A stretch of 64,000 bases of DNA from Rubellimicrobium arenae (GCF_017916295.1 NZ_JAFMSS010000002.1:124001-188000), one strand, 5' to 3'. Counted from the first letter of the stretch, positions 33,863-42,768 are shown. Notes: generated from the letters alone by a model not told the origin. Program-made: numbers and translations.

Positions 33863-34843
33863 ATGACCCAGATCTTCCGCGCCACCGTCGCCCTCCTGCT
33901 GCTGTCGGCCGCCCCGCTCCGGGCCGAGGTGCCGGCGGTGCTGGCCGACACCGCGCCGGTGCACAGCCTCGTGGCCATGGTGATGGGCGACCTCGGGGGC
34001 CCCGCGCTGATCGTGCCGCAGGGCACCTCGCCCCATGACGCGAGCCTGTCGCCCTCCGAGGCGCAGGCCCTGACCGAGGCCGACCTGATCGTCTGGACGG
34101 GCGACGCGCTGCTGCCTTGGCTGGGCCAGTCCATCGCGTCCCTCGCCCCGCAGGCGCAGGTGCTGGCGCTGCTCGACGCCCCCGGCTGGCAGCCCCTCCC
34201 CGCACGGGGCCGGGCGCACCTGCACGAGGGGCACGATCACGACCATGGGCATGACGACCACGCCCACGATGACGACGACCACGGCCACGCCGGGCCGGAC
34301 GAGGCCGGGCACGACCACGCCGCCGGGGGCCTGGATCCGCACGCCTGGCTCGATCCGGCGGTCGCGGCGGCCTGGCTGACCCCGATCGCCGAGGCGCTGG
34401 CCGCCCAGGACCCGGACAACGCCTCCACCTACCAGGCGAACGCCGAGGCCGCCGCCGCCCGTCTGACCGCGCTGCGCGCCGACCTGACCGCCCGCCTCGC
34501 GCCCCATGCGGGGGTCGGCTACGCGGTCGGGCACGACGCCTACCAGTATCTGGAGCGCGCGGCGGGGCTTCCGGCGAACTGGACCATCGCCCATGCGGAC
34601 GGCGCGGCCCCGGCGCCCTCCGACGTCGCCTCGCTCCGGGACGCGGTGGTGGCGGGCGAGGTCCGCTGCCTTCTCACCGACGCCGAGACGGATCCCGCCT
34701 GGGCCGCCACCCTGGGCGAGGGCACAAGGCTCCGGACCGCCGCCGTGGACCCGGACGGCGTGTTCCTGACGCCCGGCCCCGACCTTTACCCGGCGCTCAT
34801 CGGCGCCATGGCCGAGGCGTTGGACACCTGCCTCGCCCCCTGA
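33863..34843 (+). CDS. znuA: Zinc ABC transporter substrate-binding protein
   Basis: 326 residues. Signal peptide (cut near PLRAEV), cluster 9 binding-protein fold, His ligands in TSPHDASLSPSEA (about 58), DPHAWLDP (about 160) and the distal domain, and a charged loop at about 119–152 with a dozen His and many Asp that is the mark of ZnuA. Captures zinc in the periplasm for ZnuBC. CAAGGAG precedes the ATG. It is transcribed divergently from zur with three Zur boxes between. Confidence 0.95.
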   Translation: MTQIFRATVALLLLSAAPLRAEVPAVLADTAPVHSLVAMVMGDLGGPALIVPQGTSPHDASLSPSEAQALTEADLIVWTGDALLPWLGQSIASLAPQAQVLALLDAPGWQPLPARGRAHLHEGHDHDHGHDDHAHDDDDHGHAGPDEAGHDHAAGGLDPHAWLDPAVAAAWLTPIAEALAAQDPDNASTYQANAEAAAARLTALRADLTARLAPHAGVGYAVGHDAYQYLERAAGLPANWTIAHADGAAPAPSDVASLRDAVVAGEVRCLLTDAETDPAWAATLGEGTRLRTAAVDPDGVFLTPGPDLYPALIGAMAEALDTCLAP

Positions 34844-34864
34844 GGCCCCGCGCCAACGCAGGAC

Positions 34865-34930
34865 GCCGCCGGATCGCCCCTTGGGATCCGGCGGCCATGG
34901 CCTTGGGACGCGGCCCCCATGCGGGGGCCG
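34865..34930. terminator. Two hairpins between znuA and the fasciclin gene
   Basis: First GCCGCCGGATC / GATCCGGCGGC (11 bp, 34865–34895), then CGGCCCCC-ATGC-GGGGGCCG (8 bp, 34911–34930). They fill the 95 bases between these convergent genes. The first probably serves znuA and the second the fasciclin gene. No U-runs. Confidence 0.65.
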
Positions 34931-34938
34931 GACCGCGA

Positions 34939-35499
34939 TTACTGCTGGGCCGACACCGCCGGCAGCAGCACCTTGTCGATCACATGGATCACGCCGTTCG
35001 ACTGGTCCACGTCGGCGATGGTCACGGTGGCGGTGCGGCCCTGCTCGTCGGTCAGCATGACCATGCCGTTCCGCGCCGACGCCTGAAGCGTGCAGCCCCC
35101 GACGGTCTGGATCGCGTGGGTGCCGCCATCGGCCTGGATCATCCCGACGATGTCGGACGAGAAGGCCTCGGCCGGAATGACGTGGCAGGTCAGGATCTGC
35201 GCCAGGCGGTCCTTGTTCTGCGGCTCGAGAAGCGCCTCGACGGTCCCGGCCGGCAGCGCGGCGAAGGCCTCGTTGGTGGGGGCCAGGACGGTGAACGGAC
35301 CCGCGCCCTGCAGCGTCTCGACAAGGCCCGCCGCCTGCACCGCCGCCACCAGCGTCGTATGGTCGGCCGAGTTCATCGCGTTGGTGACGATGTCGTTCGT
35401 GGCCGGCATCTCGGCGCCGCCCACCATGGGATTGGCCATCTGCGCCGCGGCGGGCAGGGCCAGGGCGGCGAACGCGACGGCGGAAAGGATGGTCTTCAT
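34939..35499 (-). CDS. Exported fasciclin-domain protein (copy 1)
   Basis: 186 residues. Signal peptide (about 1–20, ending ALPAAAQ), then one FAS1 domain: SADHTTLVAAVQAAGLVETL, GPFTVLAPTNEAFAALPAG (H1 box), LTCHVIPAEAF and NGVIHVIDKVLLP (H2 box with the conserved His). FAS1 domains mediate adhesion or bind small ligands. Periplasmic or secreted. Follows the paralog at 35.6–36.1 kb on the same strand with about 80 bases between. AAGGA precedes the ATG. The two probably arose by tandem duplication. Confidence 0.92.
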   Translation of the reverse strand: MKTILSAVAFAALALPAAAQMANPMVGGAEMPATNDIVTNAMNSADHTTLVAAVQAAGLVETLQGAGPFTVLAPTNEAFAALPAGTVEALLEPQNKDRLAQILTCHVIPAEAFSSDIVGMIQADGGTHAIQTVGGCTLQASARNGMVMLTDEQGRTATVTIADVDQSNGVIHVIDKVLLPAVSAQQ

Positions 35500-35579
35500 C
35501 TCTGGGTGTCCTTCGACTGGATAAGGGAGATCGGGGGAACGGGACCGGCGCCCGGGCTCGTGGACGCCGGCCCGTCGCG

Positions 35580-36134
35580 TCACGACTGGGCGGGGAGGAG
35601 AACCGCGTCGATGACGTGGATGACGCCGTTCGACTGGTCGACGTCGGGGATGGTCACGTTGGCGACGGTGCCGTTCTCATCGGTGAGCGTGATGCCGTCC
35701 CCGGCGGCGTTCATCGCGGCGGTGATCGTGCAGCCGCCCAGCGTCTCGATCGGATGCGAGCCGCCGTCCGTGGCGATCATCTCGGCCAGCGCCGAGGAGA
35801 AGACTTCGGCGCCCACCACGTGGCAGGTCAGGACCTGCGTCAGCGCGTCCTTGTTCTCGGGCAGGAGGAGGTTGTCCACGGCCCCGGCGGGCAGCGCGGC
35901 AAAGGCCTCGTTGGTCGGCGCGAAGACGGTGAAGGGGCCTTCGCCCTGCAGCGTCTCGACAAGGCCCGCGGCCTGCACCGCCGCCACGAGCGTGGTGTGG
36001 TCGGCCGAGTTCACGGCGTTGGTGACGATGTCGTTGGTCGCCGGCATCTCGGCGCCCCCGACCATCGGGTTCTCCTGGGCGAAGGCGAAGCCCCCCACGA
36101 GGGTAAGGGCCGTGGCGGCAAGCAGCGTCTTCAT
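35580..36134 (-). CDS. Exported fasciclin-domain protein (copy 2)
   Basis: 184 residues, same plan as the downstream copy: signal peptide (ending GFAFAQ), FAS1 domain with GPFTVFAPTNEAFAALPAG and NGVIHVIDAVLLP. The N-terminal half, including NPMVGGAEMPATNDIVTNA, is nearly the same in both copies; the C-terminal half differs more. Probable first gene of a two-gene unit. A hairpin lies in its leader. Likely adhesion or biofilm matrix related, but no direct evidence. Confidence 0.92.
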   Translation of the reverse strand: MKTLLAATALTLVGGFAFAQENPMVGGAEMPATNDIVTNAVNSADHTTLVAAVQAAGLVETLQGEGPFTVFAPTNEAFAALPAGAVDNLLLPENKDALTQVLTCHVVGAEVFSSALAEMIATDGGSHPIETLGGCTITAAMNAAGDGITLTDENGTVANVTIPDVDQSNGVIHVIDAVLLPAQS

Positions 36135-36166
36135 GATGGCGTCTCCCTGAGTTCGGTCTGCGAAAC

Positions 36167-36185
36167 CCCGGGGATCGTCCCCGGG
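36167..36185 (-). promoter_or_regulatory. Leader hairpin upstream of the fasciclin pair
   Basis: CCCGGGGA-CGA-TCCCCGGG on the minus strand is a perfect 8-bp stem with a three-base loop, 33 bases before the start codon. The AT-richer stretch further up (36225–36260) probably holds the promoter. The role (mRNA stability or attenuation) is a guess. Confidence 0.35.
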
Positions 36186-36262
36186 AACGCCCGAAGCCAC
36201 GAACCGCGCCGGGCCGAAGTTTCGGCGCCCAGCGAAAATTCGTCATCACGAAAACGTGAGGC

Positions 36263-36877
36263 TCAGGTCCGCACGATGGTCCAGGCGCCGGCGCCGATCA
36301 GGAGCGTGCCGCCCGTGCGGTTGAAGGCCCGCACGAGCCGGGGCGACGCCGCGACCCGTCCCGCCCGCGCCGCGAGCAGGCCGTAGCCCAGGGCGTTCGC
36401 GAAGGCGAGCGCAAGGAACGTCGCCTCCATGACCATCATCTGCGGGCCAAGGTCCTGCCCGGGGTCAAGGAACTGGGGCAGGAAGGCCACGAAGAAGGTG
36501 ATGCTCTTGGGGTTGAGCGCGGTCACCAGCCAGGCATGGCCCACCATCCGCAGGGGCCGCGCCCCGTCCTGCCGCGGCTGCGCCCCCAGGGTGCCGCCCG
36601 CGCGCCAAAGCTGCACCCCCAGCCACAGGAGGTAGGCCGCCCCCGCCCATTTCAGCAGCGTGAACAGCAGCGCCGAGGCGTGGAGCACCGCCCCGAGCCC
36701 GAGCATCGACAGCGTCATCGCCGTGAAGTCCCCCAGCGCGACCCCCACCGCCAGCGGCGCCGCCGCCCGCATCCCCTGCCCCAGCGCATAGGACACGACC
36801 AGAAGGATCGTCGGTCCCGGGATCACCAGCAGAACCGAGGACGCGAGCACGAAGCCCGCCCAGGTGGACAGATCCAT
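36263..36877 (-). CDS. LysE/RhtB family amino-acid exporter
   Basis: 204 residues, six transmembrane helices. LysE landmarks: SVLLVIPGPTILLVVSYALGQG at the N-terminus, WAGAAYLLWLGVQLWR, and TALNPKSITFFVAFLPQF. Proton-coupled efflux of amino acids or related compounds. Follows mttB-like at 79 bases on the opposite side of a small hairpin (36917–36935, CCGCGC/GCGCGG), both on the minus strand; mttB is upstream in that direction, so read-through is possible. Substrate not predicted. Confidence 0.9.
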   Translation of the reverse strand: MDLSTWAGFVLASSVLLVIPGPTILLVVSYALGQGMRAAAPLAVGVALGDFTAMTLSMLGLGAVLHASALLFTLLKWAGAAYLLWLGVQLWRAGGTLGAQPRQDGARPLRMVGHAWLVTALNPKSITFFVAFLPQFLDPGQDLGPQMMVMEATFLALAFANALGYGLLAARAGRVAASPRLVRAFNRTGGTLLIGAGAWTIVRT

Positions 36878-36956
36878 GGCCTTGCTCCCATGCGCCGGAC
36901 ATCACCGCCCTGGCCCCCGCGCAGCCTCCGCGCGGACGGCTGGGCAGCCCGGTTCG

Positions 36957-38537
36957 TCAGTAATCCGTGGGCGCCCCGCCCTCGCGCTTGCGCCGGGCCA
37001 CGAACTCCACCAGCTCCTCGCGCGCGCCCGCGTCCATCGGGGGCTCCTCGAACTCCGCGAGGATCTCCTTGTAGAGCCGATGCGCCCGCTCCGGCGTCCA
37101 GACGCCACCCGCGACCTCCCAGGCCTCGTAGTTGCGCCAGTCCGACACGAAGGGCGCGTAGAAGGCCTTCGCATAGCGGTCCTGCGTGTGCTGGATGCCG
37201 AAGTAGTGCCCCGACGACCCCACCTCGCGGATCGCCTCCAGCGCGATGTCGTCGACGCCCGTGGCCCAGACCTCGGGCTCCATGTAGCGCTGGATCATCT
37301 GCAGGACCTCGCAGTCCATGACGAACTTCTCGGGGGAGGCGATCAGCCCGCCCTCCAGCCAGCCCGCCGCGTGATAGACCATGTTGGTCCGGCTCTGCAC
37401 CGCCGACCACAGGCTGTTGGAGGTCTCCCACATCGCCTGCCCGTCCGGCACGTTGGCCGCGCACACGCCCGAGGCGCGCATCGGCAGCCCGTAGAACCGC
37501 GCCATCTGCCCGGTCATCTGCGTGGCGCGCATGTATTCCGGCGTGCCGAAGGCGGGCGCCCCCGACTTCATGTCCACGTTGCTGGTGAAGGTGCCGATCA
37601 CGCAGGGGCAGCCGGGCGACACCCACTGGAAGAGCGCGATGGCCGACAGCGCCTCGGCGATGGACAGCGCGACCGCCCCCGCCATCGTCACCGGCGCCAT
37701 GGCCCCCGCCAGCGTGAAGGGCGTCACCACCACCGCCTGCCCGCGCCGGATCATCCGCAGGCAGCCGTCGATCATCGGCTGGTCGTGCTTGAGCGGCGAG
37801 GTCGAGTTGATGTTGGTGTACATCCGGGGCGTGGCGCGGAACTCCTCCTCCGAGAGGCCGCCCGCGATCCGCACCATCTCCATGGCGTCCTCGACCCGCT
37901 CGCGGCCCAGCGAATAGGCGTGCGCGACCTTGTCGGTGATGGTCAGCTTGTCGAACAGCACGTCGAGGTGCCGGACCGACGGATGGATGTCCACCGGCTC
38001 CACCGGATAGCCGCCCGCGAAGTGGATGCAGTTGAAGTGCTGCGTCAGCCGGAACAGGTTGGCGCAATGCTCGCGGGTGCCGGGCACCTTCCGGCCGATC
38101 TCCATGTCCCAGTAGTTCGGCGGCGACGAGACGTTCCCGAACAGCAGGGCCGTGCCGCCGATGGGCAGCACGCGGTCGGGGTTGCGGGGCGTGATGGTGA
38201 AGGTCTCGGGCGCGCGGCCCACCATCTCCATGACCCAGTCGCGGCCCATGCGGATGTTGGTGCCGTTCACGGTGCAGCCCGCGGCCCGGAACAGCGCCAC
38301 GGCCTCCTCGTTCAGGAACTCGATCCCGATCTCCTCGAGGATGCGCATCGCGCCGTCATGGATCGCCTGCACCCCGGCTTCGTCCAGCGGCTCGACGGGG
38401 CGGTCGTGGTTGACGGGGATGCGCCAGGGCATCTGCTCCATGACGGCGGTGCCGCGGCGGGCGGCGTTGCCCGCGCGGCCTCCCGAACGGCGCTTGCGCG
38501 CCCCTGCGGTCGCGGCCTCGGCCAGATCGTTCGGCAT
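36957..38537 (-). CDS. MttB superfamily methyltransferase, non-pyrrolysine type
   Basis: 526 residues. MttB/COG5598 fold (EEIGIEFLNEEAVALFRAAG, VLPIGGTALLFGNVSSPP, VVVTPFTLAGAMAPVTMAG, GCPCVIGTFTSNVDM). Archaeal MttB reads an in-frame UAG as pyrrolysine; here the frame is continuous with ordinary codons, so it belongs to the non-Pyl branch that includes MtgB (glycine betaine demethylase). No corrinoid protein, activating enzyme or partner methyltransferase is next door. A basic N-terminal tail (about 13–30, RKRRSGGRAGNAARRG) is unusual. Likely demethylates a quaternary amine such as a betaine; substrate unknown. Confidence 0.88.
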   Translation of the reverse strand: MPNDLAEAATAGARKRRSGGRAGNAARRGTAVMEQMPWRIPVNHDRPVEPLDEAGVQAIHDGAMRILEEIGIEFLNEEAVALFRAAGCTVNGTNIRMGRDWVMEMVGRAPETFTITPRNPDRVLPIGGTALLFGNVSSPPNYWDMEIGRKVPGTREHCANLFRLTQHFNCIHFAGGYPVEPVDIHPSVRHLDVLFDKLTITDKVAHAYSLGRERVEDAMEMVRIAGGLSEEEFRATPRMYTNINSTSPLKHDQPMIDGCLRMIRRGQAVVVTPFTLAGAMAPVTMAGAVALSIAEALSAIALFQWVSPGCPCVIGTFTSNVDMKSGAPAFGTPEYMRATQMTGQMARFYGLPMRASGVCAANVPDGQAMWETSNSLWSAVQSRTNMVYHAAGWLEGGLIASPEKFVMDCEVLQMIQRYMEPEVWATGVDDIALEAIREVGSSGHYFGIQHTQDRYAKAFYAPFVSDWRNYEAWEVAGGVWTPERAHRLYKEILAEFEEPPMDAGAREELVEFVARRKREGGAPTDY

Positions 38538-38602
38538 GGCGCCCTTCCCCCCTTGCAGTCCGGGGACAGCCTGTCAGGCCCCGCGCTCCGGGTCGGACCC
38601 CG

Positions 38603-38623
38603 AAGCGACAGCCTGCGTCGCTT
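38603..38623. terminator. Inverted repeat between HAD phosphatase and mttB-like gene
   Basis: AAGCGAC / GTCGCTT (7 bp) with a seven-base loop, 16 bases past the HAD gene stop on the minus strand. Weak but well placed as an end of transcription for the HAD gene. Confidence 0.4.
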
Positions 38624-38638
38624 TCGGCGCTTCCCCGC

Positions 38639-39337
38639 TCAGCCCTGGGCCGCGACCCAGTCCGGCAGCTCGGCGATCGAGCCCAGCACCACGTCCGCCG
38701 CCGGGGCCAGCGTCGCGCGCCCGGCGACCCCGGTCAGCACGCCCACGCCCCGCATCCCGGCGGTCCGCGCGGCCGACAGGTCGTGCAGGCTGTCCCCCAC
38801 CATCGCGCATTCGGCGGGATCGAGCCCCACGGCCGCCGCGAAGGCCAGAAGCTGCCCGGCCCCGGGCTTGCCGCCCCAGCCGCTGTCGAACCCGGCGATG
38901 AAGCCGAACATCGCCTCGACCCCGGCCTCGCGCAGATGCGTCCGCGCCGGGGCCTCGGTGTCGTTGGTCGCCACGCCCAGCGCGATGTCCAGCTCCGCCA
39001 GGTGTTCCAGAACGGCGCGCAGGCGCGGCACCTCCACCTGCGGCGCGCCCGCCGCCCGCGCGTTCATGCGGGCCATCAGCTCCTCCTTGCGCGTCCAGGG
39101 TAGGAGCGGCAGCAGATGCTCGGCCACCGTCTCGGTGGTGGAGGCGATCACGATGCTCTCGGGCCGGAACAGCCCGGTCCCGAGGTCATAGCCCAGCACC
39201 TCGGCAATGCGGGCCGCCAGGTCCGGGTCGCCGCGCGATTCGGCCTCGATCATGCCCCGGCTCCAAGCCCCCCAGGTCGCCTGGAAGTCGAACAACGTGC
39301 CGTCCTTGTCGAAGACGACGCCCCTGATGCGCGCCAT
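38639..39337 (-). CDS. HAD-family phosphatase (phosphoglycolate phosphatase-like)
   Basis: 232 residues. Motif I GVVFDKDGTLFDF (Asp 10 and 12), motif II around IALGVATNDTE, Lys in GGKPGAGQ and motif IV AMVGDSLHDLSAA. A helical cap domain lies between motifs I and II. Class of Gph-like HAD hydrolases that remove phosphate from small metabolites. Substrate not predictable. Minus strand, between DUF3572 and the MttB-like gene. Confidence 0.9.
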   Translation of the reverse strand: MARIRGVVFDKDGTLFDFQATWGAWSRGMIEAESRGDPDLAARIAEVLGYDLGTGLFRPESIVIASTTETVAEHLLPLLPWTRKEELMARMNARAAGAPQVEVPRLRAVLEHLAELDIALGVATNDTEAPARTHLREAGVEAMFGFIAGFDSGWGGKPGAGQLLAFAAAVGLDPAECAMVGDSLHDLSAARTAGMRGVGVLTGVAGRATLAPAADVVLGSIAELPDWVAAQG

Positions 39338-39394
39338 TCCGCGATTCCCGTTCTGTTCAGTTAATAAATGACGCAGCGTCAGCGCGACCGCGGC

Positions 39395-39673
39395 TCAGGG
39401 CCATTCGCTTCTCTGCTGACCCGGCAGCGCCATGAGCGCGCGCATCGGCTCCTCGTAGGCCAGGCCCTGATCGTCGCAGAACCGCCGGATCCAGCGGTCC
39501 TCCATGGTCAGGAACTCCAGAATTCCAGCAAGGAAAACAGGGTCTTGCATTCTCTCCCTCGCGTCGGCAAGGCTGGCGCCCGTGGCCCCCGCCAACTGCG
39601 GGAGCAGCTCCTCGTCGGCGGCGATCCAGGTCAGGGCCTGCAGGGCGATGGTTTCGGCGCGGTCGGGTGTCAT
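39395..39673 (-). CDS. DUF3572 family protein
   Basis: 92 residues, all one DUF3572 domain (AETIALQALTWIAADEELLP, FLAGILEFLTMEDRWIRRFC, MRALMALPGQ). Small helical protein conserved in alphaproteobacteria; no function known. It is divergent from the PleD-like gene, an arrangement I recall in related genomes, which hints at a link to c-di-GMP or cell-cycle control. The 92-base gap to that gene is AT-rich (GATTTTATTAATG) and likely holds both promoters. Confidence 0.85.
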   Translation of the reverse strand: MTPDRAETIALQALTWIAADEELLPQLAGATGASLADARERMQDPVFLAGILEFLTMEDRWIRRFCDDQGLAYEEPMRALMALPGQQRSEWP

Positions 39674-39765
39674 GGGTTGGCCTCACCGGAAGTGAAAGAT
39701 TTTATTAATGCTTCTGGACGACAACCGTCCCGCAGGGACCGGCAGTGGCCAGTGATGGAAGCGGG

Positions 39766-41253
39766 ATGATGGGCGGCCATGTGCTGATTGTCGATAGGAA
39801 CCCGGCCCGGCGCGCCCAGATCCGGTCCGCGCTCCAGGAGATCGGCCTCCGGGTCGAGGAGGACGACGATCCGTCGGGCCTTGCGGCGCGGCTGACCCGG
39901 CGGCCCGACCTCCTCGTCATCGCCCTCGACCGCGAGGGGGACGCCGCCCATGCCGGGATCGGCCATGCCTCGCCCGACGGCGGGAGGCCCTTTCCCACGC
40001 TGGCGCTCGTGCCGCCCGGCCGCCCGGCCCTCCGGCTCGCCGCCCTGCGCGCCGGGGCCGAGGAGGTGACCGACCACGACATCGCCGCCCGCATCCTGCA
40101 GGCCCGGGTCCGCAGCCTCCTCCGCGCCCGCGAGGCGGCGGCCGCCCTCCCCGGGCGCGAGGACGTGGCCCTGCCCATGATCGGCCTGGCCGAGGCCGCC
40201 GCGACCTTCTGGCCCTCCGGTCCCGGCGCCGCGCCCCTTGGCGCGCTGGCCCGGCCCAGGGTCTTCGTCATGTCGCCGATCGCCGGCGGCGCCGGGCTGT
40301 CCCCGGACCTGCTGGGACGCCTTCTCGGCGCCGACGTCGCCTTCGGTCCCGCCGGGCCCGAGGGGCCCCCGCCCGACCTCATCGTCATCGAGGCGACGGC
40401 CGTCCGCGGCGACCTGGACCAGGGCGCCCGGATCCTGGCGATCCTGGCCGACCTGCGCGGACGGCAGGCCACCCGCGACGCCGCCACCATGGTCCTGCTG
40501 CCCGGCCGCGCCATCGAGACCGCGGCGCTTGCGCTCGACCTCGGGGCGGGGGACGTGGTCACCGCCACCGTCCCGCCCGAGGAGATCGCCCTCCGCGCCT
40601 GTGCCCTGCTGGACCGCAAGGCAGCGGCGGAACGTCTGCGGGCCCAGGTCCGGTCGCGGCTCAGGGCGGCGGTCACCGACCCGCTCACCGGACTCTACAA
40701 CCTGCACCACGCCAACCCCGCCCTGCTCCGGCTGGCCGAGGCCGCGCGGCAGTCCGGGGACGGGCTGGCGGTGATGATGCTGGACATCGACCGCTTCAAG
40801 TCGATCAACGACCGGCTGGGCCACGGCGCGGGCGACCGCGTCCTGGCCGAGGTGGCCCGCCGCCTCAAGGCGCATCTGCGCCGCAGCGACCACCTCGCCC
40901 GCGTCGGCGGCGAGGAGTTCCGCGCCGTCCTTCCGGGCGCCACCCTGACCGAGGCGCAGGCCATCGCCGAAGGGCTCCGCCGGGCTATCGCGGTCCGCCC
41001 GTTCGACCTGGACGGCCGGGGCGACGCCTCCCCCCTCCGGCACGGCGCGGCCGCCCTGACCGGCACCCCCGCGCGGGAGGCCGCGCTGCGGGAGATTTCC
41101 GTGACGATCTCGATCGGGGTCGCGGCGGCCACGGCGGACGACCTCGCGGCCGGCCTGACGGCCTCCGATCTGGTGGCCCGCGCGGACGCCGCGCTCTATG
41201 CCGCCAAGGCCGCCGGCCGCAACCGCGTCGTGCCCGAGCGTCAGCCCGCCTGA
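39766..41253 (+). CDS. PleD-like response regulator with diguanylate cyclase domain
   Basis: 495 residues. N-terminal receiver (HVLIVDRNPARRAQI, with LLVIALDREGD near the phospho-Asp position), a second receiver-like adaptor (about 165–290), then GGDEF domain with active site RVGGEEFRAVLPG (about 381–385) and an intact product-inhibition site RRSD just upstream. Makes c-di-GMP. PleD in Caulobacter controls polar development. In the first receiver the usual acidic pocket is partly altered (DRNP instead of DD). The divK partner gene is not adjacent. Start chosen among two adjacent ATGs. Confidence 0.88.
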   Translation: MMGGHVLIVDRNPARRAQIRSALQEIGLRVEEDDDPSGLAARLTRRPDLLVIALDREGDAAHAGIGHASPDGGRPFPTLALVPPGRPALRLAALRAGAEEVTDHDIAARILQARVRSLLRAREAAAALPGREDVALPMIGLAEAAATFWPSGPGAAPLGALARPRVFVMSPIAGGAGLSPDLLGRLLGADVAFGPAGPEGPPPDLIVIEATAVRGDLDQGARILAILADLRGRQATRDAATMVLLPGRAIETAALALDLGAGDVVTATVPPEEIALRACALLDRKAAAERLRAQVRSRLRAAVTDPLTGLYNLHHANPALLRLAEAARQSGDGLAVMMLDIDRFKSINDRLGHGAGDRVLAEVARRLKAHLRRSDHLARVGGEEFRAVLPGATLTEAQAIAEGLRRAIAVRPFDLDGRGDASPLRHGAAALTGTPAREAALREISVTISIGVAAATADDLAAGLTASDLVARADAALYAAKAAGRNRVVPERQPA

Positions 41254-41407
41254 GCCCGGCGCCCCGGCCTGCCCCGCGGCGGCAGCGGATTTCACGGGAC
41301 CCGAGGGACCCAAGCGGGCCGTGGCGCGTTGACTCATCATCACACGAGGCCACGACCGGACGGCGGCCCATCGCGTGGGCTGCCGCCCCCACACCCAACT
41401 GGCGCCC

Positions 41408-42058
41408 ATGGATCGACCGCTCTCCGCCTATCCCGCCTACGCCCGCTCGGAGCGCATCGCGGACGGCGTCATCCACGCGCTTGGCGTCACCTTCGCCCTG
41501 GGCGGCGCGGCGGTCCTCACCACCGAGGCGGCGATGCACGCGGAACGCGGACGGGCGGTGGCCGTGGTGGTCTACGGGCTCGCGCTGATGGCGACCTTCC
41601 TGTCCTCGGCCTTCTACCACATGACCCCGTGGGAAGGGCTTCGCCCCACGCTGCGGCGCATCGACCACGCGGCCATCTTCCTCAAGATCGCCGGGACCTG
41701 CACGCCCCTGGCCGCGCTGGTGGGCACCACCTTCTCCTGGAGCATCCTGGCCGTGATCTGGGGCCTTGCCCTGGTCGGAGCCGTCAGCAAGATGTTCTTC
41801 TGGCGCGAACCCGGCCCGCTGGGCTTCGGGCTCTACCTGGGCCTGGGCTGGCTGGGGGTGCTGCTGTTCTGGCCCCTGGCCGCCACGCTGCCCGGCCCCG
41901 CCCTTCTCCTCACCGCGCTGGGGGGCGTCCTTTACACCCTCGGGGTGGCCTTCTTCGCCTGGGAAAGCCTCAAGTTCTCCAACGCGATCTGGCACGCCTT
42001 CGTGCTGGCGGCCTCGGGCTGCTTCTTCGCGGCCATCGCGCTCGGCACCTTCGCCTAG
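41408..42058 (+). CDS. Hemolysin III / PAQR family membrane protein
   Basis: 216 residues, seven transmembrane helices. PAQR/HlyIII landmarks: ERIADGVIHALGVTFALGG, FLSSAFYHM (His), RIDHAAIFLKIAGTCTPL (Asp/His) and SNAIWHAFVLAASGCFF (His), the predicted zinc-site residues. Function in bacteria is unclear despite the name. Ends in the CTAG shared with the M48 gene. The 154-base gap before it (41254–41407) shows no clear terminator or promoter. Confidence 0.88.
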   Translation: MDRPLSAYPAYARSERIADGVIHALGVTFALGGAAVLTTEAAMHAERGRAVAVVVYGLALMATFLSSAFYHMTPWEGLRPTLRRIDHAAIFLKIAGTCTPLAALVGTTFSWSILAVIWGLALVGAVSKMFFWREPGPLGFGLYLGLGWLGVLLFWPLAATLPGPALLLTALGGVLYTLGVAFFAWESLKFSNAIWHAFVLAASGCFFAAIALGTFA

Positions 42059-42768
42059 ATCAGGCCGATCTCCCGGGCCGCCTCGTGGACGGCGGCGATC
42101 CGCTCCGCGTTGGCGGGGTGGGTGCCCAGGAACCGGTTCCCCGGATCGGGCAGGCGCAGGAAGAACTCGGCCCCATGGACCGGGTCGTACCCCGCCTCGG
42201 CGGCCACGAAGGTGCCAAGCCGGTCGGCCTCCAGCTCGAACTCCTTGGAATAGCTCCGCGCGGCGACCTCGGCCCCCAGCCGTTGCGCGTCCCGGATCGA
42301 GGCCGGGGTCGCCCCGACGGCCTGGCTCGCGATCTGGCCGAAGACCGCCGCCCCCATCGAGGCATATTCGTCCTGCCGCGCCAGATGGCCCGCGATGTGG
42401 TGGGAGGCCTCGTGGGCCACGACCAGCGCCAGTTCGTCGGGGTTCCGCACGCTCGCGATCAGCGAGGTCGTGAAGGCCAGGAGCGGCCGGCCCCTCTGGT
42501 CGATCGTCTGGAACGCGTTGGGCGGCATCCCCGGCCGGTCGTCCACGACGATGCGGAAATCGCAGTTGGCGGTGGGGTTGTGCCTGGCGCATTCCGCCTC
42601 GGCCACGGGCTCCACCCGCGTCACGACCTCGAGGAAGGTCCGGACCTGGGTCTCCGCCATGTCGGACGGCGGGCCGGGGGCCCGGGTCTCGCGGGGGGTG
42701 CCCCAGGGCGTTCCGCAGGCGGCAAGGATCAGGCAGGCCGCAAGGGCAGCAAGGGGGCGCAGGCTCAT
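42055..42768 (-). CDS. M48 family metalloprotease, lipoprotein
   Basis: 237 residues. Lipoprotein signal (LAALAACLILAACG, Cys about 17), then an M48 peptidase domain with HEASHH (zinc HExxH, about 118) and the third ligand in EFELEADRLG. Related to the BepA/YcaL-type periplasmic quality-control proteases. Located in the periplasm anchored to a membrane. The domain is minimal; no TPR repeats follow. Overlaps the hemolysin III gene by four bases at the stops. Confidence 0.9.
   Translation of the reverse strand: MSLRPLAALAACLILAACGTPWGTPRETRAPGPPSDMAETQVRTFLEVVTRVEPVAEAECARHNPTANCDFRIVVDDRPGMPPNAFQTIDQRGRPLLAFTTSLIASVRNPDELALVVAHEASHHIAGHLARQDEYASMGAAVFGQIASQAVGATPASIRDAQRLGAEVAARSYSKEFELEADRLGTFVAAEAGYDPVHGAEFFLRLPDPGNRFLGTHPANAERIAAVHEAAREIGLI

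Noticed and set aside
36957..38537. Pyrrolysine (UAG) codon inside the MttB-like gene
   Set aside because: The frame has no internal TAG and no pyl genes are visible.
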